Assembly: GCA_005408345.1 (NCBI GenBank)
Contig: SEMN01000864.1
Coordinates: 62,001 to 126,000 of the forward strand
Direction of reading: 5' to 3'
DNA: 64,000 bases
Origin: Macquaria australasica
Taxonomy: Eukaryota; Chordata; Actinopteri; Centrarchiformes; Percichthyidae
Each line of letters opens with the position of its first letter. The first letter of the stretch is position 1. The position numbers and the translations under genes were made by a program. Below, piece after piece: positions 24,901 through 38,100 of this stretch. The notes under the pieces are model-generated. The model saw only the letters and a list, made by a program, of their open reading frames with translations, made no database searches and had not been told where the DNA came from.

Positions 24901-27900
24901 TCGTGGGGGCCACTTATCTGTTTATGGACTTTGTGAACCCTGACGATGTCCCGTCCAAGCAGCATCAGTATGTGGGCGTTTGGGTCAAGCTCTGGGACGA
25001 GATGTGTAACATTCTTTAAATGAGGATGATGGAGTGCCGCGCTGGGCGTTGGTATCTCCTCTCTGTTGTTGGGAATGTCATTGCACTCGATCAGACTGGG
25101 CAGGGGGATGTGGACTGTCCCGTCTAGGGACTCCACTACGTAGCCAGTGGCTCTCCTACCCATTGTCTCTTTGAGGCCTGCACATGTTCTCAGTGAGTAG
25201 GGAGAGCTAGGGCCATTTTCGTTGAACACTTCAAAAAACTCTGAGCGGACAAGAGAACGGTTGCTCTGTTCATCATGAATCGCATACAGCCTGATTGCCT
25301 GGTCTGGGTGGCTTGCTGGGTACACTTTTACAAGGCAGATTTTAGAGCATGACCTACCAGTGAGGTTCCCACCACAGACTTGAGTGCATTTTGAGGTGAT
25401 TTCACTTGGTGGTGTTGCACCTTGCTCCCCGCCGTGCTCTGCATCAGGGTCAGTTTCTTTGCTCCAAAGGGCTGGGCCTGGATGGAGAGCTGTGTTGTGG
25501 TCGTCACTGTTACATTCAGAACATTGCACTTTAGCCTTACAATGTTTAGCAAAATGTGTTGAAGAGGCACAGCATCTAAAACAAATGTTGTTCTCTTTCA
25601 GGAACGTTCTGCGTTCTCCAATTGGCTTCTCACGAAAGGCTCGACATTTCAGAAGGGCATGGGGTTTTTTTTGTACTGGGCTAAGTTTATCACAGTCATC
25701 CGTCCTTTTCTTTGAATTCCCATACGACCCATAGCTGGGGTTTGAAAATACCTCCGTTTTATGTACTGTCACTTCTCTCTGTCTGTTAAATTTCCAGGAG
25801 GGTTTCTCAGGTCTGGGGGCAGTGTCAGAATGAGCGGCAAAGCGGTCATTCCTAATGTTAGCCTCTTGGTTAACAAAGTTTACAAAAACATTAAATGGGG
25901 GAAAGGAGACCTGGTAATCACATTTGTAGTTTGCACCGACTGAAACCCACTTTTCTTGCAGGTAGAAGGGGAGTTTTTGCACAATTGGGTTTACACCCCT
26001 TGCAGAGTCTAGGAAAGAGAGACCAGGGAGGTCTCCCTCCTCCTTGGCGCTCTGGAGCTCCATGAGTATGTCACTGAATTTTCTCAGCTTCACATAATCT
26101 CTGTTCGTGATCTTTGGGAAATTGTCTATTCGTTTAAACAGAGCATCCTCAACTACCTCTGCCGAGCCATAACATTGATCAAGTCTCTCTCAGATCATTT
26201 TTAGCCCAACATCTGGACGGTTGATGTGTATGGCCCTGATTTGTTCGACATGCTCAGCAGATTCTTTACCAAGCCACTTAAATAATAAGTCCATCTCCTC
26301 ACTTGCTGTCAGATCTAGACCCCTTACTGAATTCTCAAAAGAGCGTTTCCAGGCTCTGTAGTTCTGTGGCTTGTCATTGAACTGAAGGAGGCCTGTTGCC
26401 ACAATTTCACGACGAGCAAAATATCTAACAAATTCACTGATGTTCCCATCACTGTGGGCTGAAGGTCTGGAGTTGCCGGTGGGAACATAATAGCTGTCTC
26501 TTGGTTTTTGTTGTGTCCAATTATGAATTCCATTACACTTATCTGGAGTTGAATGGGGGAGAAGGTGAGATAAGGAAGCAGCTGGGATGTGATGCTTATA
26601 CACAGGCTGTTTAAAATGAGTTTCTGTTTCTGGTGGTGGTCCACAGTCTACAGGGTTGGTGTGTGAGGGATGAGTATCACAGGGGAGCTCAACTGTGTTA
26701 GCTGGAGGGTTATCAAATGATGGGGGCTCTTGCTTTTCTGTAGTTTCATTACCTATTAACTTGACTTGAGCCATAACATACCTTTCCGTCCTGAATGAAC
26801 TTTCAAGAGAAGGGAGATCTAAGTCATGTCCTTTGCTTTGATGATCTATTTGTGATTGAACAGCAGCCTCCAGGACTTCCGCTTCTGCTGTAGCCGTAGC
26901 TGCCTCTTTCTCACACTGGAGGAGTTCAATGGAAGCTTCGATTTTAGCTTTCTCTAGCTTCAAACTCATTTCTTTCTGAGCGAAGGTAAGACGAGTCTTT
27001 GCTGCCTCTGCTCTTGCTCTTGCCTTGGCTGCTGCTGAACCAGTAGAAGAACACGAGGCCTGAGATCTTGTTCCATATGATTTGGCAGACATGATGGCAT
27101 TGATAGCTTCTGGTGAGATACTTCCGTGGTAGCCGTGCTTAGCTGAAGTGCGGTGGCGTCTTGGAAGTGTCTGCTGCTATCCCGGTCAGCGTTACTTAGT
27201 CCGCCGAGATGCCGTTGTTTCACTGTTCTGTCCTTTATGCATCTGGCGCATGTGTTGACAGGCAGCTAAACGCTTTACTCCAATGAAGACTCCTTGTAGG
27301 TTTACCATGTTTATTCTTACTGAAGCAAAGGTGAAACTAAAAGGAAAATAATAAAATAATTACCAAATCATGTATGTTACATTTTCCCAGATGTGGAAAC
27401 CATTAAACAAACATCCACATGACATACTGAAGCACTGTATTACTAACAATAGCCTGGCTAATGGCTAATAAAACAGAGAGCTAGTAATGCAAAAAAATGT
27501 GCCTACGATTAGTATACAACATCAATACACCGCTAAAATATTGGCACATGAGAGCAAATGTACACAAACACATCAATAATACATACCAACGATGCAACTC
27601 GAACAAAGTACGCCGGAGTGGCTGATATAGACATGAGCTGCCAAAGGTGTATACTGTTCTCACTTCCGGGATAAAGTTTTGATTCAAAATCGACAACCAC
27701 TAACTGCTGAACTAAAACTGGCCAGTAGTTGGCGGTACTGCACTTTCAATATTCTCAAAACAATCAAATGAATACACAAAATGCTTTTTAATGACCCAAA
27801 CACAAATCTCATAAAACCAAAACAGAACATTGACCTCTTTTAGGGGCCAATTTAGTTAACTTTGCTTTGCCTTTTCTCATTTTTTAAAATCCAAACACTG

Positions 27901-29092
27901 CGTCCTAACACACCTCTGACAAAAAAACAACAGATGAACATTATAGGCATCTTAAAAGTACACTTTATTGCAGAAGAGTTGTATTGGATTGCATTAGATT
28001 GTACAGGTGTACCTAATAAAGTGGCCACTGAGTGTAAATGTGCAAACAAGCAGTTCTTTCAACTCCACATGACAAGAATATCATTATTTCAAAACATCAT
28101 GCAGACTAATTGTTCACTGACACATTAGATCTCTGTAGCCAGTTTTAATTCTCTGGGTGCAAGATGATTTTTATAGCGTACTGAATGGAAGTTAAATCAA
28201 TGGCTGTCTGGGAGGTAGAAAATCAATCTAAAAACTTCAGGTAAGCTTAGGAAAATATGCAATTTATTGTTAATGTGCCAAATCAGTAGTCAGGATTATA
28301 TCAGCATTGTGATGGATCATCCCATCAGTCAAAATTTAAAAAAAAAGTCAGTATGAGCTTAATATATAGGCAGTGGTCGACTCTTTCGTTAAGGTAAACC
28401 TGTGTATGTCTATGCAGTACAAGACAATGGTGTTAATAGGAGCCTGTGTTTACCCACCAGCCCCGGGGCCAGAGAGCTGCCAGGTTCAACTCACCCGTAT
28501 CCACCAGAAACACTCCATAGTTATTGTGCAGGTCGGAGCTGTCCGGACAGTTCTCTATACCTTTCAGATACACTTCATTGGCTTCAGCAAAGCGTTTCTG
28601 TGGGAGAATGCAGATGGAATGAAATATTTAAACAGGAATGAACTAGACCAAGGTTACAGGAAGCTGGAGTGTGTACAACCGAACAGGCTTCTCTACTGCT
28701 GTTTTATAGCTGCCTGCAGAGAGACTAACCGTCTATAGCTAATTTAATTCAGGAGTTATGAAGTAGTGATGAGTTACAACACGCCTCCAGGCACGTAAGT
28801 CAGGTGTGGTACACACTTTATGTGTGTGTGAATGTGACATGGAGTGTCCTCGTTGTGTTTCCCGTATTTTTCACCTGCTCAGCATAGAGTGATGCCAGAC
28901 TGGAGTAAGCATCTGCAAAATGTGGCCCAAAGCGTATGGAGTCCTTCAGCAGAGTCTCAGCCTCTTTCCCCTTCCCCTGGGACCTGGAACACAGCGTCAT
29001 CATCATCAACAACAACAGCAATGTTATCACATGTTCATCATCATCATCATTATCATTTTCATCAACAATATCATCATCACCACCACCTCCAT

Positions 29093-29124
<32 letters not shown>

Positions 29125-32100
29125 TTAGCAGCAACATTAGCAGCAATATAATCACTCTCTAATCATCATCATCATTAGCAGAAACACTCATCATCATAAT
29201 CTCACTATCAATGTCACAGGTTGTTGTTTGAGAGGAAAGTAGAGCTATGGACGCCTGAAAGAATGTAAAGAGCAACTTTTCGTTAGACTGTGATGGACAA
29301 TGAATGATGACCATCCCTGAAGTATTATGGTCTGTGTCTATTTGTTAACCTACATGAACTGAAACCAACGGCAAGCTCAGTGCACGGTTGTTAAAACCAG
29401 AAGAGGACGGGAGCCAACCTGAACAGGGTGGCACCAACCACACAGTCGAGAGGACGACAACCGCAGGGAACAAGTGGAGTGACGCGGGTGGCTAGCCAAC
29501 CTCACCTGTGTTTCAGTAAGGCCAAGGCATTCAGGTTATGTTGTGGCCTGTTAGCAGCTGGTACAGCCAGAAGGCTCAGTGGTAATTAGATCCCCTAGAC
29601 CTAACAACAAATCATTTTACCAGTACTACCTTTTGCCTGACAATAGCAGCAGTATTTCTCACCATCATCATCATCATCATCATAATCGTCATCATCATCA
29701 TAATCAACATCATCATCCTCAGTAGAAGCAAAATTAAAAAACGTACACATATCATTTATTCATGTCCACAAAACAAACAAAGCCCAAATACAGACATATA
29801 GATAGACACAGTTCTGATGTGGGTTTGCACCAGTGGATCGATGGCTCAGTTGGTCTGTTTGTTCTCACAGCTCCACTGATAACACAGAGATGGTAATTGA
29901 ACTGAGCTGTAATAATGGACTTCATTTCAGCTTCTATTATTGATGTAATTTTCTATTAGCACCAGCAGAGCTCAGGGCAGTCTACCCTGTTTGACCGCAA
30001 AACAAACAAACAAAAAGACTCCAACACAGCTGTATAAAGAGCTTGTCAGATTACAGTGGCGGTGTCATTGAGAGAGTGTATGGCAAGTCATTATTTTTCA
30101 GGCGTTACAGCCTCCGACTGCAGTGTGACTAATGCCACTATATCTTCAGCTGACCATTCATTCATTCTGTTTCAACATATCTCTCAATTCTGTTTGTGTC
30201 CACATTGACACACCATGACTCCAAGGCTCTGCATCATTGATGCAATGAATCATGGTCATTAAAGTTTAATAATGGTTTGTTGATTGTGAGCAACAATCTC
30301 CAGTTTAATCACAGACCTGAGAGCAATCCACAACCAAAACACTCTAGGCAGGGTGGTGATTTTCAACCCCAAGACTGATATTTCTTGGGAGACACTGACA
30401 TTTACAGGTTTTCTCCTATGTTCAGATATAGCAATATAGTAGAAACCTATTATAGTGATCACGCCTGTCTGGGTGCGGATGATTATTATAACCATTTTTT
30501 TTTACTGACTTTTATTGACTGTTTCAAAATACAGTTCAGCAGTTTCAAATGCTTTTCAAATGACTGTACAAATTAAATGACTGTACTTAGCTTAGCGTTT
30601 ACTGCAGCAAAACACCAAGTTTGGCTGCTGCATATCATTTTTGGCAGTTTGTCATGAGCTTTGAGGCGACAACGTTCTTCATTGACTTTCTTTTCCCCAT
30701 CATGATTTCACTGTGCACACAGCAGCAGCAAGCCGGAAGCAGACGGGTTACCGCCAGGTAAAGTATCAGGGGAGTAAAGTAAAAAAAAAAAAGAGTTACC
30801 ATAGTTTAAATTTTTCTTTCTCCATATGTTGTCATATGAAGAGACCCAACATGAAGCGGACTATTATAAGTGAATTACTTAAACTGCATTTGTAAAGGAA
30901 TGATTCTGTCCTGAGCTTTTTGATCCATATAAGTGGTTGATCACTGTAACGGTCATCACTATAAGCGGTTTCCATTGTACTATCATACTCTCATCATCTT
31001 CTTTATCATCAAATTCATCATCATCATCATCTTTGTCATCACCATCAGAGTCCAGCCCTACCTGTGTCAGTCTGAGCTCACTGCAAGTCTGAAACATGCT
31101 GCTAATGAGAATGTCATGCGTTCTCTTTGGCTTTTTTTCTGGCAGGGGTTTTGTCTGTTTTTCCATATATATTTAATTTATCATATTATATGTTTGAGAG
31201 GGCTACTGTATGACTGTGAATATCGCCATTTTCTCTTTACATGTCCATTTGCTTTGTGAATTGATGTTATCTGTGCTTGATGTCTTGGCTCTTCAAAGTC
31301 ATGAAGACAAAATGTACTGATTTACAACACATGAATGAATTGAAATCAAACTGTCTCTGTTCTCCTATCTTTATTTTTGGTTAAAAACAGGTAATCGAGA
31401 GACGACTGAGTGGTTGAAGATGTTTCTTTCTGTTGTTGTGAACATTAGGACTGTCACCAGCTGTAACGGTCACTGTCAGTTGTGGGAGCTCTTTGAAAAG
31501 CTCAGAAAAAATACTTTCTTTCTGCTAGAACTGTTCTGAAAAAGTTGCTAACATGATATTAGCAAGGTCTCCAGCTCTGATGAGTGTCTTCAGTTTCTGT
31601 CACATTTCACATTTCCACAGTCAAGCTTTTGTGTGATGATAGGTGGGTGCTGTCACCACACACCTGTTCCCCAATAGCTTTTCAGTGAGTGTGTGAGTGT
31701 GTGTCTTACTTGAGGAGGTTTCCCAGGTTGAACAGAGCTCGGTTGTGCTGAGGGTTGGTGTCCAGTGCTTTCCTGTAGTAGCGCTCGGCCTCCTCTGGGT
31801 TGCGAGTCAGAGTGCCGAGATTGTTCATGGCACTGGCATGGCGGGGGTATAACCTGAGAACAGGGGAGAAAGAGGAGGAGAGAAAATAAGGAGACAGGAC
31901 AGGAAACAGTCCTATTTCATTTATTCGGCCTTTTTGTATAAAAATGCAGATTTTTGACTTTGCCTAGGAAAATTAAACCTGTAATTATAGATTTTTTTTT
32001 TTTGCCAGTAGATATGTTGAATTTGTAAGAAAACAGTTGCTTATTTACACATCCAGCAGTTACAGAGCAACATGATCATTCGTGTGGAGGTGTGGAAAGT

Positions 32101-35100
32101 CGTCTGTAACAGCCAGTCTACTAGCTATCTAGCATGGAACTGATCACTGTCAAACTATGTTCATCTTAGGAACCACTAATGGCTGCACACTTCCAGAGGG
32201 AAGCATACCATAACATGATCTTGATTGGACTAAGTACCTTGTGACAGTGATAAGGATTATCTTTAGAGCAAATTGTACTGATAAATCAGCAGTGAGTGTG
32301 TGGAACCTGCAGCCAGCAGCCTCTCTGCTGACATTTACTGCTGCTCTCCATCACTGCTGCAAGACCTCTGTGTAATTGAATTACACTTTTATAGTTAGTG
32401 CCCATAATGGTGACACAAGCCTGACAAGAGGCCTGGGGCAAAGAGCAAGCGGGGGCTGTGGCAACGCTCTTTATTGTTTCTATGGTAACTTTGCTCCACC
32501 CTTTTTAATGAGTTGGCATTTCACTGTGCAAGAGGAGCAGCTGTGGAAATATCTGAGAGAAACCAGCACTGATCACCAGAGTCACTAAGAGCCTTCACGT
32601 TACCATGTGAGCTGCTTGATCAACAATCTGAGAGCTGAGTGACCAAGGAAAGATCCACTTAGGCTGTCAAAACCTTCAGTCAGATGTCTGTGCTTCCCCT
32701 TCCCACTGGCCTGCAAAGCCCCCCATGTCGCCCGCCATCTCCTCCTACTGCTGTACCAAAGTATTGTTCAACCCATCCTGCTCTATTGCTCCACCTATTT
32801 CTTCAGCATGCTCAAACTGGGTCAAATTCACAAGCATAACCAACACAGCTGCCAAGATAATAGGTCTCCCCACACCCAACCTCTCAGAGCTCAATTGTAA
32901 GGCCATCACACGCATTGCAAATACAATAGCACATGACATCCCACACCCACTCACTTGCCACTTCACTGTACTGCCCTCTGGGCGCATGTACAGGTTCCTG
33001 AGGTGCAGAAGGGCACGCTTTGGCAAAAGCCTGGTACCTGCAGCCCTAAACAGCATGACTTACAGAAGGGAACTACAAGTCTTGTTTTCATGTTGTTGTT
33101 GTTGTTGTTGTGTGCTGCTTGAGTTGCACTTCATGTATTTCTGTCCATCACTGTTGTGTGCTGATGTGTAAAGTGTAATGTTAATTGATGTATGGCGCTT
33201 TGAAAAAATTCTCCCCCGGGGACTATAAAGTTTAACTAACTAATCTGCATACATCTGCTAATATGTCACATAAACGTCTGAAGGAGATTTAAAGAATTGA
33301 CTCATTAGCTTCTTTCTAGTTTGCTCATTATGCGTCCTTGTCTCCTTGCTCTTCTGTACTGCAGCCTATGACCTGGAAATCAATCAAAGGACGCCATTAA
33401 TGAAGTCATCCTGACCCCTTAAATACATAACTGAGGAGACAGGGAATCTGGTCAACTATCAACAGAGTACTGACTGAGGCACACCTACATAGAATTACAT
33501 AGAATACAAATAGAAAATAATCAAAAAATGTAAAATGGGAATTTAAAATATGATGGATTTGAAGGGATCTCTGTCCTTCTCACTGCACTGCTCCTATAGA
33601 AAGAAAGAAGGAGCAGAAAAGGAAGTGGGGGCTGCTTAATTAAAGTGAGAGGTCTGGTGGGTTTCAGGTTATTATGAGCTGGGATGTGGTTTGGAGCTGG
33701 ATGAAAGCTGGCAGGCTGGATTAGCAGAGAGTCGTTGTGCCATGGAGCCCCCACACATTGTCAGCACACACCTACAGGAAGACTGGAGAGAAGGGAAAAG
33801 GAAGGTGGAGAAGAAGAAAGGAAGCTAGGAAACAGAGAGAGTGGAGAAATGAGAGAGATGAAGAGATAGAAAGGAGGAATATAGAACCTGGGAATTAAGA
33901 GAAGGAGACGCAACATGAATCTATTGTAAAAGGAGAAAAGAAAAGAAGAGAACAAATGGCAGTGAAAGGAGAGAATGGTGACTAGAGCTTATCCAAAGCT
34001 TACAACAAACATAACACAGGACAAATGAGAGTTTTATGACCACAGATTAAGGCTGAACAGGGAATCCTTTTTATATTAAAATCTGGATTTTTGTGCGTTT
34101 AGTTGGCGATTTAATGACTGTCTCCAGCAGGTTTACTCAGCTGCAGCTAATTGAAGTTAATTGTATGATTTGGCCAAACAACCAAAAATAAACTCCGGGT
34201 CAAAACACAGTTATTACGCTGTCTGCATTTGGTGACTGCACTATTTACGCACAACCACAGATGATTTCATTAAAGAGGACACAACACTCTGTAACTCTGA
34301 TGTTTGAAAAAGTAGACAGTGGGCATTTATCTGATAAATTCAAATAATGAAAAGCAAAGCTTACTTAGAAGTTGACTTTTCTTTAGACTGACCGCAATAA
34401 CAAGCAACTATGCATCATTTTATCTGATTCTAAATATATAAACAAGATGTTTTAGAGAAGTGGTCTCAGTCCAGTCACAGGCATATTCTGGAGCTGTTAG
34501 TTTGGGAACGTCATCTGAACTCGATCTGATCCAACTACAAGGTGTACTCACAGCTCCTGTAGTCATGTGTGCTTTGCATGCTGGGATGTGAAATCAACAG
34601 CTGCTAGCAGTTAGCTGGGGACTGAATGGAGATCTGATCTGGACTAGCGATGGAGTATGTTGCCTTCTTGATATTTGGGCAGATAGACATGTGGTTACTT
34701 TCTCACTCCCACCCAGAACACATCTAACCAATGAGCAGAGAGAACCTTCTCACATGGCTTTTAGTAATGCATTTTGGTTTGCTTTAATGTCTTTCTGTGT
34801 GAAAAGAAACTGAGCAAAGGGGAAACTGCAACAAGCTTACCAACTCATCATCTGATTTGGACCAGAATGAACAAACTATATTGAAAAGGCCCTTAACTTG
34901 GACCAAAATGAACAGACTTAATAGTCAATTAAACAATTAGCTAATAACTGATTACCAATCTACAGACAATTAATCATCAGTGATTTTTATAATCAGTTAG
35001 TTTTTTTAGTCAGTTATCAAGCCAAAATGTCAATCATTCTCTGGTTCCAGCTTCTCAGATGTGAGGATTTGCTGCTTTCTCCGTTTTATATCATTGTAAA

Positions 35101-38100
35101 TTGAATATGTTTGGGCTTTGGACTGAAGACTGAAGACAAGAGAGGTGTGAAATTCTACACATTATCACCGATAAATAGCTGCCAGATTACAGATGAACTA
35201 ATCTGAATAAGGGAGAGAAGGTGAACCCATGAGACAGGGCAAGTTGAACCACATTTCTGTGGTTCCTCAGGAAGCCTCTCCAGTGACAGGAACAACTAAT
35301 GAACACTCTCTTTCATTAATGCAGCCTGTGTGTGTGTGATAGATGAACAGAGCACATGCTCTGAGCTGAAACAAGCCATTACATGCATGTGAGCATGCAC
35401 CCAAAGGTGTGTGTGAATTGGCTTCCATGTATCTTAAATGTTGTAAGCACATTAATCTGAAAGTATATTAATTGCACTGAGTTTCATCATGTGAGAAACA
35501 ACAACCCCATTTGTCAACAGTAAAAACTAAACAGTATACACTCTACTGGTGCTCTAGTGTGTATTTGGGGCAGCAGGGCAGTGTATGTGGGATTGAGTCC
35601 AAATAAACTACAGTGTGTGTGTTCATGGTTAACACTTTTTGGAAAACAATGGAGCTCTAAGGCACAAAGGAAGAAGAGATATCAGGCTTTGATACACACA
35701 CAGTACTTGTTAGTTGATTACTTCACTGTTGGTTTGACTCTGCACATGAGATTTGATGACAATTAGAAATATACAGAATATTAGCCTTAGCACTACCAGT
35801 TAAGTTTATTCATTTCAAATGAGTCCGACCTGAAGTTAGCCACACTTTTGTTAGATTTGATTGATTCATCTACTGTATTCAGCAGACTGATAGTTGGTTT
35901 CCTGATAGGCTGGCATCATTTTGCAGTAACATATCAACTTAAACTTGCAGTTTTGTTTGCACCAGGTTATTTCATGCACTCTCTTACAACTACTTTCCTA
36001 GTGTTTTTTAGATATGCATAAAAGCGCATAAAAGTTTAAGTACTGTCAACGTTTTTTGTGCAGGGCTGCACGTTACTACACTTTATCTGGAAGCAGTCTG
36101 CCTGTGTGTTTTGGAAGCTGACCTTTCTGTAGCAAAATGTCTGACAAAGTCAACCAGTATAAAAATGAAAAAGGTCACATTACATTTCATTATCATTATG
36201 GCAGTATGATATTTAGGAATAAACTGTTTTCCTTTCAATTTTCATTGTGGCATTTTATGTATTTTAAAACATGAAAATATAAAATGCAATTTGGATTTAT
36301 ACATTTTGATTATAATTTTGTCATTTACATATAATTTACATCAACTACAAGAGTTCATGCAAATTTTTAATGTTTTATGTGACAAAACGTATTGTCCCTA
36401 TGTTACAAACTCCCGGTGCCAACATACTGCATAAAACTTCACGTGTCATTCAAATCTGCATGACATTTTCGTTGTCAGCATTTATATACAAATTCCTTAT
36501 GTCACAATACATGTGCAGCTGTATTGTGACAAAGGGCATCCTATTCAAAAATATGGTGACAAAGGAAAAGTGTTTTGACATACTGTGTTTTATGCAAATA
36601 TTGAGTCACTTAATGGAGACGTAGGGACTTTTTATGCAAATGTATGGTGACAGGCATTTGCTATAACAGCCTAATGTAACAATGATATAACACGGTGAAA
36701 GAAACCACTCCTCATAATAACTATTTTAACTTTAGATACATTGGATTCTGAAAACTGATCATTTTACTTGAGATCAAGGTTTGAGTTGTTCTTCCACCAG
36801 TGCAAAGCAGACTTCTGCTAACACTATAACATTAGTTCAAGCACTGTCAATTACAAGTCGTCATTATCTTAATAGCAGAATAGGAAACCAAACCTGGACC
36901 TGTACTTATCAAGCATCTCAGAGTAGGAAATCAGTCCAAACTGGATAAACATTTTCAGAGATGCGTTTTTAGTCTTGCTTTTGGTCTAGGAGTAAAAGCA
37001 TTTGATCAGCTTTCTTAACTTAGGAAAAGGCTCCTGTCTGTGCTGGTGTTTACAGTTCTCTTCATAACCATTCATTTCTGCAGTAATAAATCAAACCGAT
37101 CACTTGTACAGGTCCTCAGATATTGCAGATTAATTCATTTCCCCACAATTCAGCGAAAGGTTATAAAAAACAAGCTGCTTTAAGCTTACCTTTACTGCAA
37201 TTCCTAGGAGCCCTGGAAGTTGTTTAACTGCTGACATTACATGCAATGCTTTTTCCTTTTAGCCAAACTTTTAGGGCTTATCAGCAGCACACAGAGTTAA
37301 AGTTCAAATAATCTGACCATTGAGTACAGTGGAGAGGTGTGCAGCATTAATTGAACAATGGGTTTTTGTAAAATGTGCACAGAAACAGCCACAGGACTAA
37401 ACCACAGTGGCACCACCATGAGAGGTCAGGTTGGAGGGTTGAAGGGAAACTTTGACTTTGTGTCTTTGTCATTACACAAGTTGCTGTGTAGAATTTGCAC
37501 AGTTCTATTAGCAGCAGGAAACAGCTTGGCCCACATGTGTGACTTCAAATGACTTGGATTAGTACAGTTAGAGAGCTTTAGTTCAGAGTCAGACCTGAGG
37601 GCAGTGGTGTAGTGGTGAATGGCCTCCTGGTGCCGGCCGCTGTCTTTCAGGAAGTTGGCGTAGTTGTAGTGGACTTTGGCATTGTGAGGCAGAGTCTGGA
37701 TACCAGAGCTGAAACAAGGAGGAAGAACGGTTTGAGATGCAAAACCACTGTGAGAACAAAATAGCTTTTCAGGAAAGGGGGGGTTAAGCTAATTACAACA
37801 CACACACACACACTGCTCTCCGCTGACTCTTCATAAGGGGTTTTGTTGTTTAGTCACAACACTTTGCGTCGCTGTATGTTCCAATTGCACATCAACAAAT
37901 CCTGACATTTTGTCATTATCACAAACAAAAACAGCCATTACAGAGAGACAGGCAGCCTCCACACTGCATTTACACTCAGCATGTTTAATATAATATTCCA
38001 CATATAAGCTCAGCTCTTAAGCTGTATTTGCACTGTACTAGTGCAGGCCTTTTCAAAGTCTTACACTGTCTTACACCCCACTCTTCCACTGTGGGCTACA

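Larger units (their letters stand above)
20622..27829 (-). mobile_element. Full-length BEL/Pao LTR retrotransposon
   Basis: 7,208 bp, same orientation as tmtc1. Two 606-bp LTRs bound one gag-pol frame of the BEL/Pao type. LTR termini are TG...CA with 7-bp inverted ends (TGTTCTG/CAGAACA). The 5-bp sequence TTGAC flanks both sides (20617-20621 and 27830-27834), a perfect target-site duplication. The LTRs look identical in a line-by-line reading, so the insertion is recent. The frame is interrupted by a single TGA (26190-26192); no other disabling change was seen. No TGG-type primer binding site was identified just inside the 5' LTR. Confidence 0.97.
18274..28494 (-). other. tmtc1 intron between exons G and H
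   Basis: 10,221-bp intron, of which 7,208 bp is the BEL/Pao element plus its 5-bp target duplication. The remaining roughly 3 kb (18274-20616 and 27835-28494) shows a purine-rich tract on the plus strand (18285-18440) and otherwise no recognisable feature. Confidence 0.9.
28984..31709 (-). other. tmtc1 intron between exons E and F
   Basis: 2,726 bp. Contains impure CAT/ATC microsatellites (29035-29126, 29664-29725) and a pogo-like MITE (30437-30980). A further TCATCA-rich stretch sits at about 31000-31045. No coding. Confidence 0.85.
31854..37594 (-). other. tmtc1 intron between exons D and E
   Basis: 5,741 bp. Contains a LINE 3' fragment (32690-33243), a purine-rich stretch (33775-33960), and a segment with three octamer motifs (36357-36641). 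The rest (34000-36300 and 36700-37590) is AT-rich with no feature I can support. Confidence 0.8.

Noticed and set aside
27180..27223. Canonical TGG-type primer binding site inside the 5' LTR
   Set aside because: The sequence after the LTR on the minus strand begins GTGAAACAACGG and does not show the expected TGG start; the primer tRNA could not be named.
28844..29128. Histidine- or serine-rich open frames on the plus strand
   Set aside because: They are translations of the CAT/CAC microsatellite and overlap tmtc1 exon F in antisense.
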